This document shows positions 8,820-17,247 of a stretch of 64,000 nucleotides of DNA, piece by piece. This DNA is from UBA9926 sp038131595. GTDB taxonomy: Bacteria > Pseudomonadota > Gammaproteobacteria > Pseudomonadales > Azotimanducaceae. The stretch is from NCBI GenBank assembly GCA_038131595.1, contig JAYPPR010000008.1:1116001-1180000 (forward strand), in the 5' to 3' direction. Position 1 is the first letter of the stretch. Each line of letters opens with the position of its first letter. The translations under genes were made by a program, and so were the position numbers. The notes under the pieces were generated by a model. It had not been told where the DNA came from. It searched no databases and saw only the letters and a list, made by a program, of their open reading frames with translations.

Positions 8820-9232
8820 TTGGCTCGAGTCCCTGCTCTTAAACTTGCCGCTCGGGGAGTAGTGATCCTGTCTTCCCTTGATCCGGTCGACTGTGAGCGA
8901 CAGTTAATCGAAGAGTGGACCGCAGGGTCTGGAGTTCTCGACTTAACCTGGTCTGAAGAACGACTAGCATGGACGAGCGCCGAGATTCGGCTTTAATCGA
9001 TGAACATTTAATCGATGAACAGCGGGTTTGGCATGGGCTCAAACCGCTGATTGATGCCTCCATCACGTTTGGATGCAGCGTGAATGTATTCCGAGATCGA
9101 ATACCAGGCAGCGTGATTGCGATGGCAAACATTCAGCAATCGCGCACCGAGGAGCAGTCCAAGCGGATTCCTGACAAAAAAGCCAGCCAAATGAAAGCAA
9201 CGACGAGCTGGTTCCTTTGCTCTCCCAAGTAA
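8820..9232 (+). other. Unrecognised stretch, possibly a decayed gene
   Basis: The 580 bases between aceA and the MOSC gene contain two short open frames in sequence. One runs from a TTG at 8820 to a stop at 8994-8996 (58 codons, begins LARVPALKLAARGVVIL). The other runs from an ATG at 8969 to 9232 (87 codons, includes DEHLIDEQRVWHGLKPLID). Their composition is protein-like, and they meet at a 15-bp tandem duplication (8992-9021). They could be pieces of one frameshifted gene or chance frames. I recognise no family. Confidence 0.25.
8992..9021. repeat. 15-bp exact tandem duplication
   Basis: TTTAATCGATGAACA occurs twice head to tail at 8992-9006 and 9007-9021. In the frame of the 87-codon open frame it duplicates five codons (LIDEH LIDEQ); in the other frame it contains the stop codon. 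Confidence 0.85.
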
Positions 9233-9293
9233 AAGGGTAGAGATGCGGTAGCATAGAACTTCAGTCGATAGAATCTCATTCAATGAGCGCGTA

Positions 9294-9941
9294 ATGATGA
9301 CATCCACCTTTACCGTAGCATCCGTCCAAGTCGGCAAACGGGAGACGCTCGATCTGGGTCGTCGTCAGGTCTTTACAGGCATTCACAAGCGACCCTCGGG
9401 AGCGCCCATTCATGTAGGCGAGCATGGTGTATCCGGGGATGCGGTGTGCGATACCCGTCATCATGGGGGAGCGGACCAAGCCGTTTACGTGTACTTAATG
9501 GCTGATTATGAATATTGGTCGAGGCAATATCAGCGCGAATTCACGCCGGGCGAGTTTGGGGAAAACATCACGATCACGGGGGATCCCGACTACGAATGGA
9601 AGATCGGCGATCGCCTCCAGTTCGATGAAGTACATATTGAGGTAACCGCCCCACGAATCCCTTGCGGGGTGCTTGAGACCTCCATCGGAATCAAACATTT
9701 TTCTGCGGCATTCGCGAAAGCGAATCGCAGTGGTTTTTACGCGCGAGTCTTAAATGCGGGTCGGATCGGCCCCGGCGAGAGGGGTGTGTTAACGCAAAGC
9801 GCTTTTGATGTCACCGTGAAGGCAATGCTCAACGCGAACTATGGGCATCCCAGCCGCGAGGTATTGGAGACATTGGTCGCCGCGCCGATCGATGCGCGAT
9901 CACGTAAAAAATTCGAGCAAGCACTCAGCACTATGGGCTAG
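9294..9941 (+). CDS. MOSC domain-containing protein (YiiM-like)
   Basis: The 215-residue product shows the YiiM-type MOSC layout: early SVQVGKRE, HVGEHGVSGDAVCDTRHHGG near residues 40-60, and RIPCGVLETSIG near 120 with the conserved cysteine. MOSC domains are sulfur carriers or molybdenum-cofactor binders; YiiM proteins reduce N-hydroxylated bases in the cytoplasm. Two ATG codons stand side by side at 9294 and 9297, and either could start. Its 3' end overlaps that of the convergent GMC oxidoreductase gene by 11 bases. Confidence 0.88.
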   Translation: MMTSTFTVASVQVGKRETLDLGRRQVFTGIHKRPSGAPIHVGEHGVSGDAVCDTRHHGGADQAVYVYLMADYEYWSRQYQREFTPGEFGENITITGDPDYEWKIGDRLQFDEVHIEVTAPRIPCGVLETSIGIKHFSAAFAKANRSGFYARVLNAGRIGPGERGVLTQSAFDVTVKAMLNANYGHPSREVLETLVAAPIDARSRKKFEQALSTMG

Positions 9942-11547
9942 CGTGATCTCGAAGAATCAGCCCCGCGCCTTTTTCAGCAATCATCATCGTGGGTGCGTTG
10001 GTATTGCCTGAGGTAATGAGGGGCATGATTGACGCATCAACGACCCGTAAGCGCTGACACCCGCGGACCTTCAACTCATCATCAACGACCGCCATCGCGT
10101 CTTGACCCATTTTGCAGGTGCCGACTGGGTGGAAAATCGTCGTGCCAAGATCGCCTGCGGCGGCAAGCAACTCGTCGTCGCTTGCGATGTCCGGCCCGGG
10201 TTTCCACTCTTCCGGGGAGAAAGGGGCCAGTGCCTCTGCTGCCATGATTTGCCTGGTCATTTTGAGCCCATCAATAGCCACTTTTCGATCATGATCGGTG
10301 CTGAGGTAATTCGGCTGGATCTTGGGTGGTGCCAGCGGGTCCTTGCTCTCAATGAGCATGGTCCCTCGACTGGATGGTCTTAGATTGCAAACCGAAGGGG
10401 TAATGGCGTTAAAGGAATGCAGCGGCGATCCGAATTGGTCTAATGACAGAGGTTGGACGTGCCATTCAATATTCGCCGATGGTTGGTTCTCGTCACTCTT
10501 TGCGAACGCGCCAAGTTGTGACGGCGGCATGGTCAGCGGCCCGGTCTTAAAGAAAAGGTATTCCAAACCCATCATCGCCTTGCCCCAGAGGGAGTTGACG
10601 CGCTGATTGAGTGTCACCGTATTGTGAACCTTATAAATGGTTCGGATCTGCAGATGATCCTGAAGACCATGCCCGACACCTTGGCTGTCCACATGGCAAG
10701 GGATGTCATAGTCGCTGAGATGATCGCCTGGGCCGATCCCAGAGTGTTGAAGAATTTGCGGTGATGCTACAGAGCCCGCGGCAAGGATGACTTCACGCCG
10801 TGCGGAAATGAGGCGGGGTGCTCCGCCCTTCTCGCCCACCCAAACGCCTTCAATGCTAAAACCCTCGGGGCCTGCTTTGCCCTCCAGCCGATGCACTTCA
10901 GCGTGGGTCATGACGGTTAGATTAGGGCGATGTGTCACGGGTCGTAAAAAGGCTTTGCTTGCGCTCCATCGAACCCCTTTGCGCTGGTTCATTTGGAAAT
11001 ACGCGCAACCGAAATTGTCGCCCCGATTGAACTCATCGATCGTGGGTATACCGCACTCAGCGGCGGCTTTTTGCCAGGCATCGAGAATGTCCCAGCTGAC
11101 CCGTCGCTCTTCGACTCGAAGCTCCCCGTCACCCCCGTGGAACTCGTCAGCACCGTGTTGGTAGCGCTCCATGGATTTGAATAGCGGTAGCACGTCATCC
11201 CAGCTCCAGCCTCGGTTCCCGAGTTGGGCCCATTGGTCGTAATCGCTCTGCTGGCCGCGCATATAAATCATGGCGTTGATGGAGGATGACCCGCCTAGCC
11301 CTTTGCCTCGGGCGTACCCGATTTGGCGGCCATTCAGGTAAGGCTCTGGCGCAGTTTGAAGGCACCAGTCTGTCCTTGGGTTATTGATGGTGTAAAGGTA
11401 GCCAACTGGAATGTCGATCCAGAAGTAATCATCTACGCCGCCCGCCTCGAGCAGCAGTACATTGAAGTTAGGGTTGGCCGAGAGTCGGTTGGCGAGCACG
11501 CACCCTGCGCTACCCGCACCTACAATAATGAAGTCGAATGTTTGCAT
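9931..11547 (-). CDS. GMC-family oxidoreductase, choline dehydrogenase-like
   Basis: I choose the ATG giving MQTFDFIIVGAGSAGCVLA, because the FAD-binding strand must be close to the N-terminus. The frame stays open for 143 more codons upstream, but these show no domain. The resulting 538-residue protein has GKGLGGSSSINAMIYMRG near residue 80 and IFHPVGTCKMG near 465, with the catalytic histidine, plus SGNTNAPTMMIAEKGA at the end. This matches choline/alcohol dehydrogenases (BetA-like). The substrate is undetermined. It shares 11 bases with the MOSC gene at the 3' end. Confidence 0.92.
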   Translation of the reverse strand: MQTFDFIIVGAGSAGCVLANRLSANPNFNVLLLEAGGVDDYFWIDIPVGYLYTINNPRTDWCLQTAPEPYLNGRQIGYARGKGLGGSSSINAMIYMRGQQSDYDQWAQLGNRGWSWDDVLPLFKSMERYQHGADEFHGGDGELRVEERRVSWDILDAWQKAAAECGIPTIDEFNRGDNFGCAYFQMNQRKGVRWSASKAFLRPVTHRPNLTVMTHAEVHRLEGKAGPEGFSIEGVWVGEKGGAPRLISARREVILAAGSVASPQILQHSGIGPGDHLSDYDIPCHVDSQGVGHGLQDHLQIRTIYKVHNTVTLNQRVNSLWGKAMMGLEYLFFKTGPLTMPPSQLGAFAKSDENQPSANIEWHVQPLSLDQFGSPLHSFNAITPSVCNLRPSSRGTMLIESKDPLAPPKIQPNYLSTDHDRKVAIDGLKMTRQIMAAEALAPFSPEEWKPGPDIASDDELLAAAGDLGTTIFHPVGTCKMGQDAMAVVDDELKVRGCQRLRVVDASIMPLITSGNTNAPTMMIAEKGAGLILRDHASP

Positions 11548-11631
11548 GGCTCCATGATAGTGAAGTTGTCGTGGGCTGGGAATTGAATTAGCGTCGTGGG
11601 TAGCAATGCACCTAATACGGAAGGCCGGCCC

Positions 11632-12468
11632 ATGATCGAGTCGTACGAGGAAATCGCGTTTAACCAAGCGCCTGATTCCGATAACGAAATCCATAGCGAT
11701 GAAATGGCTCAGCGATTTGGGTTTGAAGGCGGACTCGTTCCGGGAGTAACCGTATCGGCTTACCTTGTGCAGCCTGGAGTCGAGGCCTGGGGTGAGGCTT
11801 TCTTTGCTGGCGGCGGCGCGCATGTTCAGATCCTGAAGCCGACCTACCATGATGAGCCTTTTCGCTGCGAGATTACCGCTCAGACCGACGCGCGGTTTGA
11901 ATCGCAGATTGTGAATAGCACTGGCCGGGTTAACGCAGTCGCAACGGTGACTAGGCAGGTGGATGAGCAGCAACAACCTTTACCCATCTTTCGTGGAGAC
12001 CGGCTTGCGCCCACGGATTACGTGCCGCCGAGCGCAACACCCGAGCGGTTTGAAGCACTCAAAGAAAAAGGCTGCTTAGCAACCGAATATCTGTTTGACG
12101 CCGCTAACCCGAGAACCTGGTATTTCCATAGGGCGCCCCAGATGCCGAAGATCCATCAACCAGGCGGCGAAGATGCTGAGGCAGTGGCGCCTACCTCTTT
12201 TTTGTTGGGATGCGGGAATTGGATTTTCTCTGCCAATGCGCGGATGAACCCTTGGGTGCATTTAGAGACTCACCATCGATCGGTCGCACCGATCCGACAG
12301 GGTGAAACGGTGCGTTGTGAAATGTTGATCGAGGATTGGTTTGAAAGAAGGGGGCATTTGTTTGCCGATGTCACGATATCCCTCTTTGAAGCAAGATCGA
12401 GGGCGCCCCGTGGGGTCATCCATCAGCGTGCCATCTATCGACTCCGTGGTTCAGACGCGCCTGCTTAA
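11632..12468 (+). CDS. MaoC-like (hot-dog fold) protein
   Basis: The first in-frame ATG giving MIESYEEIAFNQAPDSDNE makes a 278-residue protein; a GTG-type start 36 bases upstream is also open. RFGFEGGLVPGVTVSAYLV near residues 28-46 resembles the MaoC hydratase segment in which a glycine-proline-glycine-like loop precedes a long helix. The length is right for two hot-dog domains. Such proteins hydrate enoyl-CoA esters or bind acyl-CoA. The family call rests on this motif and the length, so it is moderate. The gene diverges from the GMC oxidoreductase 84 bases away. Confidence 0.55.
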   Translation: MIESYEEIAFNQAPDSDNEIHSDEMAQRFGFEGGLVPGVTVSAYLVQPGVEAWGEAFFAGGGAHVQILKPTYHDEPFRCEITAQTDARFESQIVNSTGRVNAVATVTRQVDEQQQPLPIFRGDRLAPTDYVPPSATPERFEALKEKGCLATEYLFDAANPRTWYFHRAPQMPKIHQPGGEDAEAVAPTSFLLGCGNWIFSANARMNPWVHLETHHRSVAPIRQGETVRCEMLIEDWFERRGHLFADVTISLFEARSRAPRGVIHQRAIYRLRGSDAPA

Positions 12469-12869
12469 ATCTCGACCATCAGGCTAGCTGTCTTCCGGCT
12501 GGGATGAGGATCGCAGCGGTCTTTTGCCCCAGTCTAACGGCCTCTCCAATTAGGAAAGGTAGCTAGGAAGGTTAGCGCTGCAGCCTTCCAGACTCGCGTG
12601 TCGCGCCTCCCTCCTCTGCGGATGCAAAACGCCCCGCACCATGCGCTTAGGTGACCCGTCACGGGTCAGAGCCAGAAAGCGTCTGGAGGTTGTAGATTGT
12701 GATCGGTGTGAGCGATACCGCTCTTTTCGGCGGTGGCGGCTGCCGTCGACTTCGTCTCCTGGCCTGGCCCTTAATCACCCCTCTTTTGGTCAGTTGTTAA
12801 TGCTGCCTGTGTTGGGGTAGGTTTTGGTTATCAAGACGCATCATTCGAATGATCACTGGAACCAAACAG
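12469..12869. other. Intergenic stretch without a recognisable gene
   Basis: These 401 bases hold one clear structure, TGACCCG-TCA-CGGGTCA at 12652-12668, a 7-bp stem with a three-base loop and no T-run. No convincing open frame, RNA gene or known regulatory element was seen. Confidence 0.5.
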
Positions 12870-13301
12870 ATGCCAATACAAGATATTTTTGCCTACACCA
12901 CGTCGCTGAAGTCAGAGATCGAAAATTTGAGTGTGGAATCGCTGAAGGAAGAGCTTGCGCAAAACCCAGAGCTCTTATTGATCGATATTCGCGAGATTCA
13001 GGAAGTCGTTGACCTTGGCACTATCCCGGGGGCGATCCACTGTCCGAGGGGGATGCTTGAATTTTGGGCGAGTCCAGCGAGCCCCTACTTTAGGGACTAC
13101 TTCCAGGAAAACCGCCGAACGGTCGTCTTTTGTGCCGGCGGTGGCAGGAGTGTGCTTGCGGTCAAGTCGATGGAAGCCATGGGATTTAATGATGTTGCTC
13201 ATCTAGAAGCGGGGTTTGGCGGCTGGCAAAAGGCGGGCGAAGCCATCGAGGACGCGAGTCAAACCAGCCGCTGGATGCGAAAGCCCAAGGATGCTCCGTG
13301 A
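12870..13301 (+). CDS. Rhodanese-like domain protein
   Basis: A single rhodanese domain of 143 residues starts at MPIQDIFAYTT; an ATG 21 bases upstream is also possible. LLIDIREIQEVVDLGTIPGA near residues 42-60 is the typical CH2A region, and VVFCAGGGRSVLAV near 90 contains the active-site loop with the sulfur-carrying cysteine. Rhodaneses move sulfane sulfur to acceptors such as cyanide or thioredoxin. The stop overlaps the GTG start of the CoA-binding protein by four bases (GTGA), so the two are translationally coupled. Confidence 0.88.
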   Translation: MPIQDIFAYTTSLKSEIENLSVESLKEELAQNPELLLIDIREIQEVVDLGTIPGAIHCPRGMLEFWASPASPYFRDYFQENRRTVVFCAGGGRSVLAVKSMEAMGFNDVAHLEAGFGGWQKAGEAIEDASQTSRWMRKPKDAP

Positions 13302-13726
13302 GCGAGGCATCTCGGCAGGATGCATTGCTGACGGAAATCTTCGCGTCGAGTCGGCGAATTGCGGTGGTTGGGCTCTCGCCCGATCCATCAAAGGCAAGCT
13401 ACGGTGTCGCGCAATACCTTAGCCAGTATTACGAAGTGGTGCCTGTCAATCCTAACTACGAGGATATCGAGGGCGTTCGGTGTTATCCCTCGGTTGCATC
13501 GATTCCCGGCCCCGTTGATCTCATCGATGTGTTTCAAAGAAGTGAGCGCGTGCCCGATTTTGTAGACGACGCACTCGCGGCGGGTTCGCCTTATTTCTGG
13601 ATGCAGCTCGGTATCCGCAATGCTGCTGCGCGCGCTGCCCTTGAAGCCAAGGGCGTACAGGTCGTCGACGACCTCTGCACTAAGGTAGAGCATGCAAGAT
13701 TGTTACGGCAGGGAGCGCTAGGTTGA
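13298..13726 (+). CDS. CoA-binding domain protein (YccU-like)
   Basis: The 142-residue protein begins with GTG inside the rhodanese stop. RRIAVVGLSPDPSKASYGVA near residues 19-38 is the nucleotide-binding Rossmann loop of CoA_binding_2 proteins, and FWMQLGIRNAAARAALEA near 100-117 is the typical second-half signature. It is a small cytoplasmic CoA-binding protein of unknown exact role. Coupling to the rhodanese suggests a shared job in sulfur or thiol handling; that is inference. Confidence 0.88.
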   Translation: MSEASRQDALLTEIFASSRRIAVVGLSPDPSKASYGVAQYLSQYYEVVPVNPNYEDIEGVRCYPSVASIPGPVDLIDVFQRSERVPDFVDDALAAGSPYFWMQLGIRNAAARAALEAKGVQVVDDLCTKVEHARLLRQGALG

Positions 13727-13941
13727 CTGGGTATCGCCAAATCTCACGGCGCGAATGTGCATGACGGAGGGGATGGTTGCGAAATCGGGGTGAGTCCCTC
13801 GATCACCGAACGCAGCGCCTGATTTCATGAGGTAATTGGGCCACCCGTTGGTTTAGAGGGGTGCGCAAGTAGAGCGAGGAGCACCTGGAGCGAGGAATAG
13901 CTAGCGGAATTGAGCGCCGCGAATATCGGATAGGGGGGAAG

Positions 13942-15138
13942 ATGACAACACCGCACGCATTTACGCCTGAGGGCGTTAAGGAAGCACGGGGCGAGGGAAG
14001 ACCGCTCTTTGGTGATTTCTTAAAGTCTAGAGAGCCGTTCGAAACGCTACTGCGTGAGCATCCGTGGCTGCTACCGCCGAATCCGAAGGCCCCGCTTGAT
14101 CTCGAGGGCGATCACTACTGGAACACGACCACGGGTGATCAGCATCCAGATTGGGAGGGGGTGCCGTTGCCTCAGCCCACCCAAGACCTCAATCAGATGC
14201 GAGCGGATTTCAGACAATGGGGGTATACGCTTATTGAGGCGGGTCTATCAGAGGCTCAATCTGAACGGTTTTTGACGCGGTTATTAGAGCAAGCTGACGC
14301 AGAAGCGGCGATTGGAGTCGATCTGCAAACGCCCACTGGCCAGTACGTACCTTGTTTGATCAATAAAGGGGACTGCTTCCGTGGCGCGATCGAGCATGAT
14401 CCGGCGCACGTTCAGGCAGGACCGCTCATCGAGGCCTTTCTTAATGAAACGCTGGGGTATGGCTGGATTTGCCACAGCTTTCTTGCGAACGGTGCCTACC
14501 CTGGTCGATATCCCCAAGGGCTCCATCTAGACCAAGGGCCTTTGCTACCTTGGATGACGAGCGAGGCACCCGCGCTCGTGAATACCATGTTTATTCCCCA
14601 GGACGTGGACGAGGTAAACGGGGGAACGTTGATCGTCCCGGGTAGCCATCGACTATTCATAGAAGCAGGGAGCGCAGGCCAGATCGAGCGTATGCCGAGA
14701 CCCATTAACCTGAAGGCGAAAGCGGGAACCATTATGATGTTCGACGGCCGCGTCCTTCATGGCACGGGGGTCAATCGAACGGATAAGCGACGGTACGTTG
14801 CCACCATGAGCAATGTGAAGTCATGGATGCGCCAGCAAGAAAACTGGGTGGTTTCGACCCTACCTGAAATCATCAATGCTGCGTCACCAAAGCTTTTGCA
14901 TCGTATGGGTATGCAATCCGTCACCTGGGGTGCCACGGTGGAAGGGTTTGGCCTCGCAGCGAGAGGCCGCGCTGGCGACCGACTGGGCAATATTCAAAAA
15001 TTCCGCCAGGCGCAGGACCAAGGTACCTATCAACGGGTGGGTATGCTCACCCACGCCGACATCAAGCGCTATCAAGCCAGTGATTTCACGATTGCTGAAG
15101 TCAACGAATGGATGAGAGCCGATAGTTCAAAGTCCTAG
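13942..15138 (+). CDS. Phytanoyl-CoA dioxygenase (PhyH) family protein
   Basis: The 398-residue product has a PhyH-type iron/2-oxoglutarate core. GLHLDQGPLLPW near residue 193 gives the HxD iron ligands, and MMFDGRVLHGTGVNR near 265-279 gives the distal histidine. Following residues include the arginine expected to bind 2-oxoglutarate. The family hydroxylates branched acyl chains and many small molecules. GGGGGAAG lies directly before the ATG. It stands alone, followed by an intergenic heptamer array. Confidence 0.85.
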   Translation: MTTPHAFTPEGVKEARGEGRPLFGDFLKSREPFETLLREHPWLLPPNPKAPLDLEGDHYWNTTTGDQHPDWEGVPLPQPTQDLNQMRADFRQWGYTLIEAGLSEAQSERFLTRLLEQADAEAAIGVDLQTPTGQYVPCLINKGDCFRGAIEHDPAHVQAGPLIEAFLNETLGYGWICHSFLANGAYPGRYPQGLHLDQGPLLPWMTSEAPALVNTMFIPQDVDEVNGGTLIVPGSHRLFIEAGSAGQIERMPRPINLKAKAGTIMMFDGRVLHGTGVNRTDKRRYVATMSNVKSWMRQQENWVVSTLPEIINAASPKLLHRMGMQSVTWGATVEGFGLAARGRAGDRLGNIQKFRQAQDQGTYQRVGMLTHADIKRYQASDFTIAEVNEWMRADSSKS

Positions 15139-15430
15139 AAATCATCGGCCAGCAGGGTTTGGCTCCTTGAGATAAAGTGTTGCCACCAGCGGATGACTGA
15201 TGAACCATTTTGCGCCGTAGCCCGACTGTTAGGTGCTTTACTGCTCGCTTTGAGCAAAGTACAGGAGTTACTGAGCTAGAATTCCCCTTGTCCTTCAGCG
15301 TCTCAAAGAATGTCTCGAGTATATGGGCAGCCGTTTTGACCTCAGTAGTTGGCGATGCCAGAGGGCGAGTGTTGCTATCGATGATGTGATTAGTTACTTG
15401 AGGGTATTTGCCGCTGTGGAGCATGCTTGC
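15139..15430. other. Intergenic stretch before heptamer array 2
   Basis: These 292 bases hold no gene I trust. A minus-strand frame (15101-15661) stays open for 186 codons, but it crosses the heptamer array, overlaps the 3' end of the PhyH gene and the start of the amidohydrolase gene, and matches no family. Confidence 0.5.
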
Positions 15431-15486
15431 AACCCACAACCCACAACCCACAACCCACAACCCACAACCCACAACCCACAACCCTC
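15431..15486. repeat. Heptamer tandem array 2, (AACCCAC)7 plus AACCCTC
   Basis: Seven perfect AACCCAC units (15431-15479) are followed by AACCCTC, one base different. The array lies 89 bases before the amidohydrolase start, between two genes of the same strand. Confidence 0.95.
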
Positions 15487-15575
15487 GACCCCTAATCTGA
15501 AGAGGAGCATAGAGCTGACGCCTATTGTCCAAACAAAGCCGTTTATAATGGGCGGAAGCGAGGGAGAGAACGCCA

Positions 15576-17231
15576 ATGAGAATATTTCGACATAGCCTGA
15601 CTGCCATGGCGCTGGTAGGTGCGTCTATCGTCCAAGCGGACACCCGAATAGCAGGTGGCACGATTCACACCATGGATCCAGCCAACCCTAATCCTGAGGC
15701 GATTTGCGTGGGGGATGACGGGCGCATTAAAGCCCTCTCAGGCTGTGACAATGAAAGCCAACTAGACCTTGCGGGCGGCACGCTGATTCCTGGGTTCATT
15801 GAGGGGCATGGGCACTTGATGAGCCTCGGCTTTTCAAAACTCAACTTAGATTTAAGCCAAACAAAGAGCCTTGATCAGTTGGTCGCAAACGTGGCCGAAG
15901 CGGTGGACGAGGCAGAGCCGGGCGAGTGGATTGTCGGGCGCGGCTGGCATCAGAGCAAATGGACCCCCAAACCTAAAATGGTCAAAGGGTTTCAGACCAA
16001 TGAGACATTGAACGAAGTGTCTCCAGATAACCCGGTGTATTTGGTTCACGCGAGTGGCCATGCCGCGTTTGCCAATGATAAGGCGCTCGAAGTCGCCGGC
16101 ATTGATGAGAACACTCGAGTGTCGGGCGACGGGGAAATCATTCGAGATGCCACGGGGCGAGCCACCGGTGCGTTGAATGAACGAGCCATGCGACTCGTAT
16201 CCAAGCACATCCCCGATGTATCAGACGCGCAGCGACGGCGCGCACTGACATTAGCCCTCGAAGAATTGGCTTCGCACGGCATCACCAGTTTTCAGGATGC
16301 AGGCACGGGTCAAGCGGACATCGATTTGTATAAGGCGTATCTGGAAGAAGATAAGCTATCCGCAAGGGTCTACGTCATGATCACTGGTGGTAATCCTGAC
16401 CTTTTGGCGAAGTGGTTAGATCAAGGCCCCGAGATTAACTTAGGTCAAGACGAACTGACGATTCGTAGCATCAAGCTCGTCGCGGACGGGGCGCTCGGCT
16501 CCAGAGGGGCTTGGCTGCTGTCAGATTATGAAGATCGAGCCAATCACGCTGGGTTACCCACCATGCCCGTTGAGGATATGGAGGCAATCAGCCATGCCGC
16601 CTACCAGAATGGGTTCCAAGTTGGCATCCACGCCATTGGGGATCGAGCCAATCGTGAAGTGCTCGATATTTTCGATGCACTGTTTGATGGGCGTGACCGG
16701 GGCGTGCGCTACCGCATCGAGCATGCTCAACATATCGACCCTGCGGATATCCCGCGTTTCGGGCAACTCGGGGTAATCGCATCCATGCAGGGCATCCATA
16801 TGAGTTCCGATCGACCTTGGGCGATTGATCGACTTGGCTTAAAGCGGATCAAAGAGGGCGCCTACATGTGGCGAAGCTTGTTAGACACCGGCGCGGTGAT
16901 TAGTAACGGCACCGACGCGCCTGTCGAACCCGTGAGCGCAATTGCCTCATTCTATGCACTGGTGTCGAGAAAAACGTTGGCCGGCCAACCCGAAGGGGGA
17001 TATGAGCCTGAGCAGCGATTAACTCGCTATGAGGCGCTGAAATCTTACACGTTGGATGCCGCCTACTCGGCCTTTGAGGAGGGTATCAAAGGAAGCCTCA
17101 CACCAGGCAAGTGGGCGGACATGGTTGTCCTTGACCGAGATATCCTCACTTGCCCGGAGGAGGAGATTCTTGGCGCAAGGGTGCTCCGCACTTTAAAGGG
17201 CGGCCAAACGGTCTTTGCAAGCGATATTTGA
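15576..17231 (+). CDS. Exported YtcJ-like amidohydrolase
   Basis: The 551-residue protein starts with a signal peptide (MRIFRHSLTAMALVGASIVQA) of which the hydrophobic stretch is TAMALVGASIVQA; processing after residue 21 would send it to the periplasm. TLIPGFIEGHGHLMSLGFS near residues 66-84 carries the HxH metal motif of YtcJ/amidohydrolase_3 proteins, and GIHAIGDRANREV near 350 and NGTDAPVEPVS near 445 complete the active site. It hydrolyses an unknown amide or ester. The stop is 17 bases before ppnN. Confidence 0.88.
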   Translation: MRIFRHSLTAMALVGASIVQADTRIAGGTIHTMDPANPNPEAICVGDDGRIKALSGCDNESQLDLAGGTLIPGFIEGHGHLMSLGFSKLNLDLSQTKSLDQLVANVAEAVDEAEPGEWIVGRGWHQSKWTPKPKMVKGFQTNETLNEVSPDNPVYLVHASGHAAFANDKALEVAGIDENTRVSGDGEIIRDATGRATGALNERAMRLVSKHIPDVSDAQRRRALTLALEELASHGITSFQDAGTGQADIDLYKAYLEEDKLSARVYVMITGGNPDLLAKWLDQGPEINLGQDELTIRSIKLVADGALGSRGAWLLSDYEDRANHAGLPTMPVEDMEAISHAAYQNGFQVGIHAIGDRANREVLDIFDALFDGRDRGVRYRIEHAQHIDPADIPRFGQLGVIASMQGIHMSSDRPWAIDRLGLKRIKEGAYMWRSLLDTGAVISNGTDAPVEPVSAIASFYALVSRKTLAGQPEGGYEPEQRLTRYEALKSYTLDAAYSAFEEGIKGSLTPGKWADMVVLDRDILTCPEEEILGARVLRTLKGGQTVFASDI

Positions 17232-17247
17232 AGGAAAAAGGCGAGCG

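Noticed and set aside
11548..11976. 143-residue N-terminal extension of the second GMC oxidoreductase
   Set aside because: It has no domain or signal and precedes the FAD strand that normally begins the protein; it also runs over the divergent MaoC-like gene.
12652..12668. Terminator or riboswitch in the gap before the rhodanese gene
   Set aside because: The stem is only 7 bp with no T-run, and no conserved riboswitch core is visible.
15101..15661. 186-codon minus-strand frame through array 2
   Set aside because: It overlaps the ends of two well-supported genes and depends on the heptamer array for its open middle part.
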